From NCBI RefSeq assembly GCF_006546655.1, contig NZ_VIAQ01000015.1, forward strand, positions 62,001 to 126,000: 64,000 nt of DNA. Reading direction: 5' to 3'. This stretch comes from Methanolobus vulcani (GTDB lineage: Archaea > Halobacteriota > Methanosarcinia > Methanosarcinales > Methanosarcinaceae). Under the pieces are notes generated by a model. It had not been told where the DNA came from, did not search any database, and saw only the letters and a list, made by a program, of their open reading frames with translations. Of the stretch, positions 9,235-18,486 are shown in pieces. Numbering within the stretch: position 1 is the first letter of the stretch; every line of letters starts with the position of its first letter. Position numbers and translations under genes: made by a program.

Positions 9235-10191
9235 ATGGAAGTCCCGGTTGTCAAATTACCAGATATACAGGCTAACAAGCCCCAGATACCCATTAACCTG
9301 ACACGTGTCGGTGTAACTAACGTCAAAAAACTCATACAGATAAAAAGGAGTGATAAGCGCCCTATTATTCTGATCTGCACTTTTGATATCTTCGTAGATC
9401 TGCCATCACACCTGAAAGGTGCCAACCTCTCACGTAACTTTGAGGCAGTCGATGAAGTTCTCGAGATGGCAGTCAATATGCCTGTCTATGAGATCGAGCA
9501 GCTTTGTAGTGATGTTGCCCAGAGTCTTTTGAAGCGTCACGAATACGCAACTCGTGCAGAAGTGATTCTCAAGAGCGAGTACGTTCTCAAAAGAGAATCT
9601 CCTTCTACAAAGATGGAATGCCAGGAAGTAGTGGATATCTTTGCTAAAGCTATTGCAATGCGTGATGACGTAGAAAATATGCAGGTCAAGAAACTGATTG
9701 GTGCTGAAGTTGTGGGAATGACTGCATGTCCATGTGCCCAGGAGATAATGAGGGACAACGCAAGACAGGAACTTGAAAAGATCGGTGTTGATAATAAGCA
9801 CATCGCAGAATTCCTTCACAGGGTTCCAATGGCAACACACAACCAGCGTGGCCGCGGTATAATCTCTATTGAGGTTGTCGGAAACGTTTATGTCTCACTC
9901 GAGAAGATCATCGAGATCATTGAGAAATCAATGAGTGCAAGTGTATTTGAGCTTCTTAAGAGGGCTGATGAGGCAGCAGTTGTCCAGAGAGCTCATAATA
10001 ATCCTAAGTTTGTAGAGGACTGTGTCAGGACAATGGCAAAGAATGTTGTCAAGGACTTTGAGCACCTTCCTGATGAGGCAATTGTCACAATCAAACAGAT
10101 AAATGAAGAAAGTATCCACAGGCACAACGCCTTTGCCGAAAGGGTTGCAACTATTGGTGACCTGCGTCTTGAGATATCCCAGGATGCTTAA
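9235..10191 (+). CDS. mptA: GTP cyclohydrolase IV (MptA)
   Basis: 318 residues of the GTP cyclohydrolase IB/IV family. MptA is an Fe(II) enzyme that converts GTP to 7,8-dihydroneopterin 2',3'-cyclic phosphate, the first step of tetrahydromethanopterin synthesis; the same family can feed preQ0/archaeosine. Seen: [22 protein letters not shown] at the N-terminus, [10 protein letters not shown] with the catalytic cysteine near residue 165, HNQRGRG for metal/GTP binding, and a C-terminal [15 protein letters not shown] segment. AGAGGTAT lies about six bases before the ATG. A DUF2098 gene follows 57 bases later. Confidence 0.93.
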   Translation: MEVPVVKLPDIQANKPQIPINLTRVGVTNVKKLIQIKRSDKRPIILICTFDIFVDLPSHLKGANLSRNFEAVDEVLEMAVNMPVYEIEQLCSDVAQSLLKRHEYATRAEVILKSEYVLKRESPSTKMECQEVVDIFAKAIAMRDDVENMQVKKLIGAEVVGMTACPCAQEIMRDNARQELEKIGVDNKHIAEFLHRVPMATHNQRGRGIISIEVVGNVYVSLEKIIEIIEKSMSASVFELLKRADEAAVVQRAHNNPKFVEDCVRTMAKNVVKDFEHLPDEAIVTIKQINEESIHRHNAFAERVATIGDLRLEISQDA

Positions 10192-10247
10192 CTATTAAAT
10201 CTGTGAGCTCATATACTTTCCAGAGTAACAATTAAAGGAGTTATATT

Positions 10248-10565
10248 GTGGACGATTCAGAAAAGATCGAAGCTTTGAGCATGGATGGCAGTCCCATTGA
10301 AGTTGGGTCTGTTGTCAGGTATCTGAATACAGGTACTGTGGGAAGAGTTACCGATCTTAAAGAAGATGAAGAAGGTATCTGGGTATTGCTTGACAGTACT
10401 GGCTTGTTCTATAAGCCAGAGTTACTTATTATCACAGATGAAAGTGAACTTAAAGGCGAAATGAAAGAGCGCTCATCTGCAGAAGCTGCAGAATCATACA
10501 TGCGTTCTTACAGTGCCGAAAATGAGGCTGGTTATGATATCAGCCAGGTAACAGGCGGTGGTTAA
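10248..10565 (+). CDS. DUF2098-like conserved protein
   Basis: 105 residues starting at GTG 10248, with AAGGAG eight bases upstream. A compact beta-rich N-terminal domain (PIEVGSVVRYLNTGTVGRVTDLKEDEEGIWVLLDSTGLFYKPELL) is characteristic of DUF2098, a KOW/SH3-like family found mainly in methanogens; function unknown. The tail beyond residue 70 is acidic and probably flexible. It follows mptA on the same strand, so it may be co-transcribed, and ends inside a terminator hairpin. Confidence 0.8.
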   Translation: MDDSEKIEALSMDGSPIEVGSVVRYLNTGTVGRVTDLKEDEEGIWVLLDSTGLFYKPELLIITDESELKGEMKERSSAEAAESYMRSYSAENEAGYDISQVTGGG

Positions 10566-10580
10566 ACCGCCTTTATGTAT
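10553..10580 (+). terminator. Hairpin terminator after DUF2098 gene
   Basis: AGGCGGT and ACCGCCT pair around a six-base loop and overlap the stop codon; T-rich sequence (TTATGTATTTTT) follows. Likely ends the mptA-DUF2098 transcript. Confidence 0.6.
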
Positions 10581-10616
10581 TTTTAAAAATCAATTTCCAA
10601 ATTTTAATTTTATATC

Positions 10617-11558
10617 TCAGATAAGTCCTTCTTTTTCAAGTAGTGTCAGTGAGCGAATCCATTCGCCTTTTGGTTCCCTGGAAGTGCCAACTACAAGTCT
10701 TTTAATGTCTCCGATCTGCTCCACGACACCCTGAGCTTCAATAGTCTCTCCTGCAAGAGCCTGTCCTGCATAAGTGTGTGTGTATGAGAGTACATGGTCT
10801 ATCTCATCGTGATCTACCTTGTAAACCGAAGGGGCATCATACGCAAGATCAGCATTTGTAACCTTTGCTTCTATTTTCAGAGTACCAATATCCTCGCCTC
10901 TCTGAGTAGGTTCTTTGATCTGTTCCCAGTCCCTGACAAAAAGAAGGTCAAAATAAGTTCCTTCTACCATTCCACGATTTCCTTTTCTTTTCTCGTGGGT
11001 TATGAATTCCTCAAATGAGATCTCAGGTATGCGCTTGTTGTATATGCGTTTCCACATGTTCTCATCGATATCCTCTATAGGTCCACCTTCTGACTTTGCT
11101 TTTGCAATAGCATCCCTTGCAATGAACCACTGTTCACCATAAACCACAAAATCAATGTCTGAACCTTCGTTCTGCAGTCCAGGCAACAGAGATCCTGTAA
11201 TTCCTATCATGTTTCTTGGAATACCTGCTTTTTCAAGCGTGTCAACGACAACTGTCACTCTGCTGTCAACGCCGTACCATTTTTCGATGGCACTTGTAGG
11301 TGGAAGTACTTTTTTGATCTGGTCTTCAGGGACCACATGTACATCCTCTACCCATTCAGGACGGTTCTGGCGCATAAAGTCAAAAGAAACGTCAAAATCA
11401 TATTTCTTATAGCGTTTGCCGTCAAGTTCACGCTCTCCATTCTCATCCGGTACATACCTGAGTGTTGACCTTATACCGTGTGGGTGGAAATAATCGGAAA
11501 CTGCAAAGATCCAGTCATCTTTTGTTACAATGAAATCCCGGAGTCGTATTTTAGTCAT
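10617..11558 (-). CDS. Nucleotidyltransferase-domain protein (Pol beta superfamily)
   Basis: 313 residues. A central Pol-beta-type nucleotidyltransferase core is seen at residues about 120-150: ITGSLLPGLQNEGSDIDFVVYG, giving the GS...D-x-D metal-binding signature. The N-terminal 90 residues (RDFIVTKDDWIFAVSDYFHPHG) and the C-terminal 90 residues (LKIEAKVTNADLAYDAPSVY, possibly a beta-barrel) are conserved-looking flanks without a named function. It stands alone between convergent neighbours. Annotations for similar archaeal proteins say only DNA polymerase beta domain protein; the substrate is unknown. Confidence 0.75.
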   Translation of the reverse strand: MTKIRLRDFIVTKDDWIFAVSDYFHPHGIRSTLRYVPDENGERELDGKRYKKYDFDVSFDFMRQNRPEWVEDVHVVPEDQIKKVLPPTSAIEKWYGVDSRVTVVVDTLEKAGIPRNMIGITGSLLPGLQNEGSDIDFVVYGEQWFIARDAIAKAKSEGGPIEDIDENMWKRIYNKRIPEISFEEFITHEKRKGNRGMVEGTYFDLLFVRDWEQIKEPTQRGEDIGTLKIEAKVTNADLAYDAPSVYKVDHDEIDHVLSYTHTYAGQALAGETIEAQGVVEQIGDIKRLVVGTSREPKGEWIRSLTLLEKEGLI

Positions 11559-11745
11559 ATTTAGCCTTCCTGTTTGTATTCAACTCTCTACAGGTAATTG
11601 TCTTTTCACATAAAAATGGTACGACTTTTATTATACCCGGCCGGATCTAATAAAATCTAATATATACTTCAGCAACATGTCTATCTGTGATTTTAAATTG
11701 ATAATCTCTATTTGCTTGAACATTTCTGCATAAACGGTGATATGA

Positions 11746-12936
11746 TTGCAATCATTTGAAAAATGGGTATGTGAGGTTCGAAGAGAGTTTCACAGGAATC
11801 CTGAACTCAGTTTTCACGAACATGGTACACAGGAACGAATAATGTCTATACTGGGGGAACTCGGGATAGATAGCAGGAAGATCGCTGATACGGGTGTCAT
11901 TGCAGAGGTAAGGGGCATGTTGCCCGGTCCATGTATTGCGATACGTTCTGACACTGATGCTCTTGCGGCACATGAGGTACTTTCTCCCCGAAATGAGGAC
12001 TACATCTCTCAGAATCCCGGTGTTATGCATGCGTGTGGCCATGACGGGCACATGGCTATTGTTCTGGGTGTTGCCAGAATGATTATGGAAAAACAAAAGG
12101 AAATATGTGGCACTGTCAGATTTATCTTCCAGCCTGCAGAAGAAATCCCTCCGGGAGGTGCGGCTAGGGTTATAGAAGAAGGTGGTCTGGAAGGTGTGGA
12201 CGCTATTATCGGTCTGCATATTTTTGGTGATGTGGATGTGGGTCAGGTAAACATACGTGCTGGTCCTTTAATGGCAAGTTCTAATCGCTTCACGGTAAAA
12301 ATATTTGGGAAGGGTGGTCATCATGCAACACCTGATATGTGTATTGATCCCATACAAATTGCCGCTGAATTCATTTCTTCTTTAAAGCCTGCCGTTTCTC
12401 AGAAAGTGAATACTTCTGGTCATGTGCTTGGATTTGGTATGGTGGATGCTGGTAAGCAATTCAACAGGTCACCGGACGAGCTTGAACTTGTAGGTAGCTT
12501 CAGGACCTTTGATGACAATGATATTGATACCATAGAACAGGTCATGATTACTCTGCTTGATTCTCTAATGGACTCATATTCAAATGATTTTATGGAAGGA
12601 GTTCCATCATATGATCTGGATGTTTATCGAGGTTATCCTGTTCTTTTCAATAATCCTCTTTTCACAGAAAACGCCTGTAATCTGCTACAAACCATTTTTA
12701 ATAATGTAAGTGCTCATCCGGACCCGATTTTTGGAGCGGAGGATTTTGCTTATTATCTGCGGGAAGTTCCCGGGATGTATGCAATAATAGGAACTAAAAA
12801 TCCGGAAAAAGGAATAGTTGAAGTAAACCACTCATCCGGTTTTGATATTGATGAGGATGTACTGTTAAACGGTGTTGAATTGCTTTACTCTTTGGCAACA
12901 GATTTCCTGAAAAACCCGGGAGAATATCTTGAATGA
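11746..12936 (+). CDS. M20-family amidohydrolase (aminoacylase / hippurate hydrolase type)
   Basis: 396 residues of the M20D metallopeptidase group, which removes N-acyl groups from amino acids or related amides using a two-metal centre. Seen: RREFHRNPELSFHEHGTQ at residues 10-27, AIRSDTDALAAHE, MHACGHDGHMAIVLG (metal-binding HxCGHD), FIFQPAEEIPPGGA with the catalytic Glu pair, and PIFGAEDFAYYL near the end. It begins with TTG at 11746, supported by GGTGAT at 11736-11741; the nearby ATG at 11742 is in a closed frame. It overlaps the next GNAT gene by four bases, so the pair is an operon. Confidence 0.9.
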   Translation: MQSFEKWVCEVRREFHRNPELSFHEHGTQERIMSILGELGIDSRKIADTGVIAEVRGMLPGPCIAIRSDTDALAAHEVLSPRNEDYISQNPGVMHACGHDGHMAIVLGVARMIMEKQKEICGTVRFIFQPAEEIPPGGAARVIEEGGLEGVDAIIGLHIFGDVDVGQVNIRAGPLMASSNRFTVKIFGKGGHHATPDMCIDPIQIAAEFISSLKPAVSQKVNTSGHVLGFGMVDAGKQFNRSPDELELVGSFRTFDDNDIDTIEQVMITLLDSLMDSYSNDFMEGVPSYDLDVYRGYPVLFNNPLFTENACNLLQTIFNNVSAHPDPIFGAEDFAYYLREVPGMYAIIGTKNPEKGIVEVNHSSGFDIDEDVLLNGVELLYSLATDFLKNPGEYLE

Positions 12937-13370
12937 AAATAGTACCATTCTCTGCTGAGTATTCTTCCATGACAAAGTCATTTGTAATCAGTGTACTTGC
13001 CGGTGAGGGGTTTGATTATGATCCCTTAAAGGATTTTGACCTGGATGATATTCGGGGTAATTATCTCGATAAAGGAGGTACTTTTTTCCTGTGTCTTTCA
13101 GGCGGGGAGGTTGTAGGCACGTCTGCTGTGAAGAATATAGGTTCAGGTGTTTGTGAGATCAAAAGGCTGTATGTAAAAAAAGAATGTCGTGGCAAAGGCG
13201 TTGGATTTGCTTTGTTTAGCAAGGCTCTCATATATGCTGAAAAAAACTATTCACATGCTCGCTTGAAAACAGATTCTTCCCTGAAAAATGCCATATCTAT
13301 CTATATAAAAAATGGTTTTTCAGTTGTAAAAGAAGAGAAAGGGACAGTTTATTTTGAAAAGTCCTTGTGA
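12933..13370 (+). CDS. GNAT-family N-acetyltransferase
   Basis: 145 residues with a single GNAT fold. The acetyl-CoA loop is KKECRGKGVGFALF near residues 83-96 (R/Q-x-x-G-x-G/A). The start ATG overlaps the stop of the M20 amidohydrolase by four bases, so the two are translationally coupled; one removes and the other adds acyl groups, but the substrates are unknown. The family is too broad for a more exact call. Confidence 0.8.
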   Translation: MKIVPFSAEYSSMTKSFVISVLAGEGFDYDPLKDFDLDDIRGNYLDKGGTFFLCLSGGEVVGTSAVKNIGSGVCEIKRLYVKKECRGKGVGFALFSKALIYAEKNYSHARLKTDSSLKNAISIYIKNGFSVVKEEKGTVYFEKSL

Positions 13371-13393
13371 TTTGAATTAAAGTGCATGATGGA

Positions 13394-13846
13394 TTATAAT
13401 ATTTTCATCATTGCTACTTCATCACAGTTAGGGAATTTGGGACATTTTATGCATCCTGTCCATACTTTATGAGGAAGCATCTGCTTGTCTATTATTTCAA
13501 ATCCCTGTTTCTCAAAGAAAGGAACTGCGTAGGTTAGTGTAAATATTTTGTTCAGTCCAAGTTCTCGGGTTTCACTCAGGCATGCTGCCATGAGTTTCGT
13601 TCCTATTCCCTTGTCTCTATATTCCTGCTTTACTGCAAATGATAATACTTCTGCCATATTCTCCCAGCTAACCTGCAGGGCGCAGCAGCCAATAATTTCT
13701 CCGTCTATCTCACATACATGGAAACTGCGGGTAAATTCATACAGCTCACTTAATGAACGAGGGAGCATCATCTCCTGTTTTGCATAGATATCTATGATGC
13801 TCTTTATTGCAGGAATATCATTTACATTAGCCTTTCTTATTATCAA
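13394..13846 (-). CDS. GNAT acetyltransferase, ArgA-like (possible N-acetylglutamate synthase)
   Basis: 150 residues. Acetyl-CoA loop KQEYRDKGIGTKLMAACL around residues 72-89. The C-terminus carries KVWTGCIKCPKFPNCDEVAM, a cysteine motif seen in short ArgA-like (COG1246) acetyltransferases proposed to make N-acetylglutamate. This would feed ArgB, encoded 5 kb away. Assignment to this subgroup is from the motif; the reaction is inferred. It is convergent with the GNAT gene ending at 13370 and lies just downstream of tRNA-Arg on the same strand. Confidence 0.75.
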   Translation of the reverse strand: MIIRKANVNDIPAIKSIIDIYAKQEMMLPRSLSELYEFTRSFHVCEIDGEIIGCCALQVSWENMAEVLSFAVKQEYRDKGIGTKLMAACLSETRELGLNKIFTLTYAVPFFEKQGFEIIDKQMLPHKVWTGCIKCPKFPNCDEVAMMKIL

Positions 13847-13883
13847 TCATCAATCTCCGGGAATTGTTAAAAAGAGAAGTAAC

Positions 13884-13957
13884 GAGCGTGAAGGGATTTG
13901 AACCCCTGGCTTGCAGCTTAGGAGGCTGCCGCCATATCCTGACTAGGCCACACGCTC
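13884..13957 (-). tRNA. tRNA-Arg (anticodon CCT)
   Basis: A 74-base cloverleaf on the minus strand. Acceptor GAGCGTG pairs with CACGCTC. The anticodon stem GCAGC/GCTGC closes a seven-base loop CTCCTAA, giving anticodon CCT for AGG arginine codons. The T arm is AGGGG-TTCAAAT-CCCTT. CCA is not encoded. No intron is needed to fold it. Confidence 0.93.
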
Positions 13958-14113
13958 ATGTTGTGCTACTCACGTAATAACATTCAATATGTTAAAGTTA
14001 TTGGTAAAAAAGCTTTCTTGCGGGAAATACGTTAAGTTTCGAAGCTAGTTTTTCTGTATTTTCAAAAAACAGTAATAGATAAAAGCATCAATAATTATAG
14101 AAAATCCTATATT

Positions 14114-15010
14114 CTAGGATTCAAGCTGAGAATCCAGCAGTTCCATGAGCTTTCTGTTCTTTTCAATACTTGTATCAATTCCAAGCATCTCTGCCGGAAA
14201 TCCCAGAGCAAGTCCTAAAAGCTGTGTGTAGTGAAGTACTGGAATTTCAAACTCAGTTCCGGTTAGTTCTTTTATGTCATCCTGTCCGCTGTCAAGCTGC
14301 ATGTGGCAGAAAGGACATGAATTTACTATACAATCTACACCCGCTTCCTGTATCTTTGCAAGCTTTGCCTCTGTCATTTTCAGGGAACGTTCCTTCATTG
14401 CAGAACGCATTCCTCCTCCAGCTCCACAGCATGCCATCTTATCAGGATAATCCACACTTGTTGCGCCAAGTGCGGTGATAAGTTCATCAAAGAAAACAGG
14501 TCTTTCTGAATTTCCAAGTCCTCTATCCTTTGTAGGTTTAATCAGATGACATCCGTAATGGACTGCAATTCTGACATCAAGCGGTCTTTCCACAAATGAA
14601 CTGATCTTTTCAGGACCATATTCCTGGTAAAGATACTCTATTATGTGTCTGACGTCAATATTTCCTTTCACTTGCCTGCCAATCTTTAGGAGGTGAATAT
14701 TTACCTTTTCTTTTGCTTTTTCATCATCCTGTATTATGTGATTAGCATCGGCAAGAGTACTGAAACATCCGTTGCAGATTGTGAGTACATCGCGCTCCAG
14801 CTCCTCGGACAGGACTATATTGCGACTAGCAAGTGTGAGCCAGCTAGTTTTATCGAAAGAACGGAATACGCCAGGAGCAGGGCAGCATGATGCACCGGGA
14901 AGGTCGCTGCAATCAATGTCCATTTTGGCAAGGCATAGTTTAGTAGCCAGTTCAATGCCCGGGTATCTGTTAGGTACAAGGCAGCCCAGAAAAAGTGAGA
15001 GTCCTCTCAT
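14114..15010 (-). CDS. hdrB: CoB-CoM heterodisulfide reductase subunit B
   Basis: 298 residues with two CCG domains that bind the unusual non-cubane iron-sulfur clusters where the CoM-S-S-CoB disulfide is split in cytoplasmic Hdr. First set: LFLGCLVPNRYPG, GASCCPAPG and CNGCFSTLAD. Second set: HYGCHLIKPT, MACCGAGGGMRSAMK and NSCPFCHMQLD. The start overlaps the hdrC stop by four bases (15007-15010), giving a tight hdrC-hdrB pair. No hdrA is adjacent; in Methanosarcinales hdrC-hdrB often sits apart from hdrA. Methanogenesis and energy conservation are the expected context. Confidence 0.93.
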   Translation of the reverse strand: MRGLSLFLGCLVPNRYPGIELATKLCLAKMDIDCSDLPGASCCPAPGVFRSFDKTSWLTLASRNIVLSEELERDVLTICNGCFSTLADANHIIQDDEKAKEKVNIHLLKIGRQVKGNIDVRHIIEYLYQEYGPEKISSFVERPLDVRIAVHYGCHLIKPTKDRGLGNSERPVFFDELITALGATSVDYPDKMACCGAGGGMRSAMKERSLKMTEAKLAKIQEAGVDCIVNSCPFCHMQLDSGQDDIKELTGTEFEIPVLHYTQLLGLALGFPAEMLGIDTSIEKNRKLMELLDSQLES

Positions 15011-15540
15011 GCTGTGTTCTCCATAGTTTTATTCTCATCCGTATTGTCTTCTGTGAATCTCTCAAAACCACAGGATGTCAGGAGTTCTTTTACTTCATTG
15101 AGAGAGTCCGTATATTTGTGTACGGTTTCCGGGAGTTCTTCCAGGCCCATCTCTGTTCGTTTTATTTTGTAATCATCATTTATTGGAACCGCATGTCCGT
15201 ATTTGAGTAGCATTTGACAGACAGCTCTGTGTTCGGGGAGAATTATATTATGATAGGCTGAAATTGATCTTATTTTCAGTATTGTGTCTACAATATCTAT
15301 TCCACGTGGACATCTTTCCTGACAGTTGTAGCAGGTTGTACACATCCATAATTCATCACTTTTGAGGATGTCTGAACTTCGACCTGCAATTTTTACAAGT
15401 TTGCGGATATTAAGGCTGGTATGTCTTCCGGAGGGACAACTACTGCTGCATACTCCGCATTGCATGCAACGAAGAGCGTTAGTTGATGCTTCTTTCAACT
15501 GCTCATTTATATTGATGTTTTCCCCTGTCATTTCGTCCAT
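15007..15540 (-). CDS. hdrC: CoB-CoM heterodisulfide reductase subunit C
   Basis: 177 residues carrying two [4Fe-4S] ferredoxin motifs, CMQCGVCSSSCPSGRHTS near residues 25-42 and CTTCYNCQERCPRGIDIV near residues 67-84. HdrC passes electrons between HdrA and HdrB in the soluble HdrABC complex. It lies upstream of hdrB with a four-base overlap on the minus strand. Its C-terminal 35 residues are acidic. The promoter lies in the 346-base gap shared divergently with glnA1. Confidence 0.92.
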   Translation of the reverse strand: MDEMTGENININEQLKEASTNALRCMQCGVCSSSCPSGRHTSLNIRKLVKIAGRSSDILKSDELWMCTTCYNCQERCPRGIDIVDTILKIRSISAYHNIILPEHRAVCQMLLKYGHAVPINDDYKIKRTEMGLEELPETVHKYTDSLNEVKELLTSCGFERFTEDNTDENKTMENTA

Positions 15541-15821
15541 ATTCTTTCCTGCCTGCTAAAATCACTACTTTTGCAAGAATAATAAAGTTTCCGAAGCTTT
15601 GCAGTAGTTGCGGCAACTTATGACACAAATATCCTTTTTCTTTTCTTTTAACTTTTTTCAGTCATATTGTCAGGAATTATTATATTATCTATCTATGGGA
15701 TTAATCATTTTCCACAAATTTGTTTATGTACTTTTTTATATCCCTGAATGGATAAGCTTTTAATATTATTCGCTTTTTTTATTTTTTGGAGGGTGGTGTG
15801 CTGAGCTCATAAAAAGGGAAT

Positions 15822-15886
15822 CTATATATAGCTCCTAATGGGTAATGGGATACTCACACCCCTTAGTGAATAGAGGAGTAATCAAA
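15822..15886 (+). promoter_or_regulatory. glnA1 promoter, possible operator and ribosome site
   Basis: A TATA box CTATATATAG at 15822-15831 places transcription start near 15850. GGTA-N6-TACT at 15841-15854 lies over that start; methanogen nitrogen repressors of the NrpR type bind short inverted repeats at this kind of position, so it is a weak operator candidate (one arm mismatched). GGAG at 15875-15878, eight bases before ATG 15887, fixes the glnA1 start. The rest of the 15541-15821 gap is AT-rich with no gene seen. Confidence 0.45.
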
Positions 15887-17227
15887 ATGGTAAAAGTATT
15901 TCCAACAACAAAGGAAGAAGTGTTACAGGCCGTAACCGAGAACGATGTCAAATTCATAAGAATCCAGTTCACCGATACCATGGGTATTATCAAAAGCTGG
16001 GCAATCCCTGCAGAAGATCTTGAGGGTGCATTTGAGAACGGTGTAATGTTCGATGGTTCATCAATCGAAGGTTTCACAAGAATCGAAGAATCCGACATGA
16101 TCCTCATGCCAGACCCAACCACCTTCAGGATTCTCCCATGGAGACCAAAGGAAGGCGCAGTTGCCCGTATCATTGGTGATGTATACAGACCTAACGGACA
16201 GCCATTCGAGGGCGACCCAAGATACGTTCTCAAGCAGGCTATTGCAAAGGCAGCAGAGAAAGGATACACAATGAACATTGGTCCAGAATGCGAGTTCTTC
16301 CTGTTCAAACTGGGCGAAAATGGTGAGCCAACTACAGAGCTTACAGATGTTGGTGGATACTTTGACTTTACACCTCTTGACAAGGCACAGGATGTCAGAA
16401 GAGCAATCGACTTCGCTCTTGAGGACATGGGCTTCAAACTGGAAGCATCCCACCATGAGGTAGCACCATCACAGCACGAGATCAACTTCAGATTCGGTGA
16501 TGTACTTACCACATGTGACAACATTGTAACATTCAAGTATGTTGTAAAGTCCATCGCAGCACACATGGGCTACTACGCAACATTCATGCCAAAACCACTC
16601 TTTGGTGAAAACGGTTCAGGTATGCACTCAAACCAGTCTCTCATGAAGGACGGAGAGAACGCATTCTTCGACCCAAGCACACCAGACCAGCTTTCAGCAA
16701 CTGCAAAGAATTACATCGCAGGTCTCCTCACACACATCCGTGAGTTCGCAGCAATTACAAACTCAACAGTTAACTCATACAAGAGACTTGTTCCTGGATA
16801 TGAGGCACCTATCTACTGTACATGGTCTGCATCAAACCGCAGTTCCCTTATCAGAATCCCTGCATCAAGAGGAAAGGGTACAAGAGTAGAACTCAGATGC
16901 CCAGACCCAGCATGTAACCCATACCTTGCATTCGCTGCAATGCTCTGTGCAGGTCTTGATGGAGTTGAGAAGGGAATGGACGCAGGACCTTCAACTGATG
17001 TAAACATCTTCAAGCTTACCGAAGAAGACAGAAAGGAAAGAGGTATCGAATCCATGCCAGGCAACCTTAAGGAAGCAATTGACCTTATGGCTGCAAGTGA
17101 ATTCGTCAAAGAAGTACTTGGTGACCACGTATTCGAAAACTACATCGAATCCAAGACTGCTCAGTGGGACGAATACAAGGCTCAGGTCCACCAGTGGGAA
17201 CTTGACAAATATCTCGGCATACTGTAA
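15887..17227 (+). CDS. glnA1: Glutamine synthetase, type I-alpha
   Basis: 446 residues, ATP-dependent conversion of glutamate and ammonium to glutamine. Beta-grasp N-terminus EVLQAVTENDVKFIRIQFTD, FDGSSIEGFTRIEESDM near residues 50-66 (Arg after SIEGFT is typical of the feedback-regulated I-alpha type), GPECEFFLF, NFRFGD, and NRSSLIRIP near residue 317. No adenylylation tyrosine of the I-beta type is seen. The start at 15887 rather than 15845 follows the ribosome site. The glutamate synthase operon follows after a terminator region. In Methanosarcina this enzyme is controlled by 2-oxoglutarate and GlnK; here that is by homology. Confidence 0.95.
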   Translation: MVKVFPTTKEEVLQAVTENDVKFIRIQFTDTMGIIKSWAIPAEDLEGAFENGVMFDGSSIEGFTRIEESDMILMPDPTTFRILPWRPKEGAVARIIGDVYRPNGQPFEGDPRYVLKQAIAKAAEKGYTMNIGPECEFFLFKLGENGEPTTELTDVGGYFDFTPLDKAQDVRRAIDFALEDMGFKLEASHHEVAPSQHEINFRFGDVLTTCDNIVTFKYVVKSIAAHMGYYATFMPKPLFGENGSGMHSNQSLMKDGENAFFDPSTPDQLSATAKNYIAGLLTHIREFAAITNSTVNSYKRLVPGYEAPIYCTWSASNRSSLIRIPASRGKGTRVELRCPDPACNPYLAFAAMLCAGLDGVEKGMDAGPSTDVNIFKLTEEDRKERGIESMPGNLKEAIDLMAASEFVKEVLGDHVFENYIESKTAQWDEYKAQVHQWELDKYLGIL

Positions 17228-17242
17228 GGGGAATCCCCTTAC
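17224..17242 (+). terminator. Hairpin overlapping the glnA1 stop
   Basis: GTAAGGGG-AAT-CCCCTTAC, eight pairs around a three-base loop, directly on the stop codon. A second hairpin (ACCAGCC/GGCTGGT, about 17279-17302) follows. The true end may be the T-tract hairpin at 17327. Confidence 0.45.
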
Positions 17243-17326
17243 TTTCACTTTATATTTCAAAAAACGACAACATATTTCAACCAGCCATTTTTTCAGGCTG
17301 GTAAAACGTGAATAGAAGTTGTTCAC

Positions 17327-17350
17327 GAAAACCGGGGTTTTCTTTTTATT
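17327..17350 (+). terminator. Intrinsic-type terminator after glnA1
   Basis: GAAAACC pairs with GGTTTTC across two bases and is followed by TTTTTATT. It separates glnA1 from the glutamate synthase genes, which begin about 85 bases later. Confidence 0.6.
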
Positions 17351-17433
17351 CTGAATGAATTTTTGCATGGTTAAGTTCATATTAGGTAAATACTATCTCA
17401 TAGCCCCAAGACTAAATACTCATAGTGATCAAC

Positions 17434-18486
17434 ATGTGCGGAATTATAGGCGTAATCGATCGGACCATGTCCAGAATGGACGGCTCCAGCATAAAGGAAG
17501 CCCTGAGTCTGATGGATGAAAGAGGAAGTGGAGAAGGCGCAGGATATGTAGCCTATGGCATATATCCTGATTATGCAGACTGCTATGCCATCCACGTATT
17601 TTTTGATAATCTGTTAGAACCTAAGACTAAGGTTGACGCAATACTCGAACAGTGGGGAAGGATAGTCCACCAGGAAGAAATCCCTACATATGAACAGCCA
17701 CGTCTTAAGAAGGAACACATATCCTGGAGATATTTCTTCAAACCATATGCCGACCAGACGGTGGGAACCACAAACCCTGATGATGATAACGTCAAGCATC
17801 TTGTGATGGACATAAATGCAAACGTGGAAGGCGCTCTGATATTCTCATCCGGCAAGAACCTTGGTGTTTTTAAGGCATCAGGATGGCCAGAGGATGTAGC
17901 AAACTACTTCAGGATCGAGGACTACAAAGGTTACATATGGCTTGCACACAACCGTTATCCAACCAATACGGCAGGATGGTGGGGTGGAGCTCACCCGTTC
18001 AATCTGCTTGACTGGTCAGTTGTGCACAATGGTGAGATTACCTCATACGGAACCAACCGTCGCTATGTAGAAGGACACGGGTACGAGTGTACAATGTTAA
18101 CTGATACCGAAGTTGTGGCTTATCTCTTTGACCTTCTTGGAAGGGAGCATGGCCTGCCACCAGAGGTGGTAGTTAAAGCACTGGCTCCACCTTTCTGGGA
18201 TGAGATTGATGAGATGCCTGAAAAGGATGAGGAGTTTATGCGTACACTGCGTCTGACATATGGTCCTGCTCTTATGAACGGTCCTTTCGCTATCGTTGTT
18301 GCAACTAAGGATGGAATTGTAGCTTTCACAGACAGGATCAAGCTGCGTCCTCTTATAGTAGGAGAGAACGGTCCTCGTCTTTATATATCAAGTGAAGAGG
18401 CAGCTATCCGTACAATGGACCCTGATGTGGAGAAAATATACATGCCAAGGGCAGGGGAGCCTGTTATCGGGAGGGTTATAGAATGA
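17434..18486 (+). CDS. Glutamate synthase, glutaminase (class II amidotransferase) subunit
   Basis: 350 residues of the Ntn amidotransferase class that releases ammonia from glutamine. The start is set at 17434 because the catalytic nucleophile must be Cys2: MCGIIGVIDRTMSRM. Other family segments are WLAHNRYPTNTAGWWGGAHPF and VVHNGEITSYGTNRRYVE. In archaea glutamate synthase is divided into separate genes; this one is followed, with a four-base overlap, by the FMN subunit and then the GXGXG subunit. Together they make glutamate from glutamine and 2-oxoglutarate. Confidence 0.92.
   Translation: MCGIIGVIDRTMSRMDGSSIKEALSLMDERGSGEGAGYVAYGIYPDYADCYAIHVFFDNLLEPKTKVDAILEQWGRIVHQEEIPTYEQPRLKKEHISWRYFFKPYADQTVGTTNPDDDNVKHLVMDINANVEGALIFSSGKNLGVFKASGWPEDVANYFRIEDYKGYIWLAHNRYPTNTAGWWGGAHPFNLLDWSVVHNGEITSYGTNRRYVEGHGYECTMLTDTEVVAYLFDLLGREHGLPPEVVVKALAPPFWDEIDEMPEKDEEFMRTLRLTYGPALMNGPFAIVVATKDGIVAFTDRIKLRPLIVGENGPRLYISSEEAAIRTMDPDVEKIYMPRAGEPVIGRVIE

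Noticed and set aside
15845-15886. N-terminal extension of glnA1
   Set aside because: Family alignment and GGAG at 15875-15878 support the start at 15887; the extension overlaps the expected leader.
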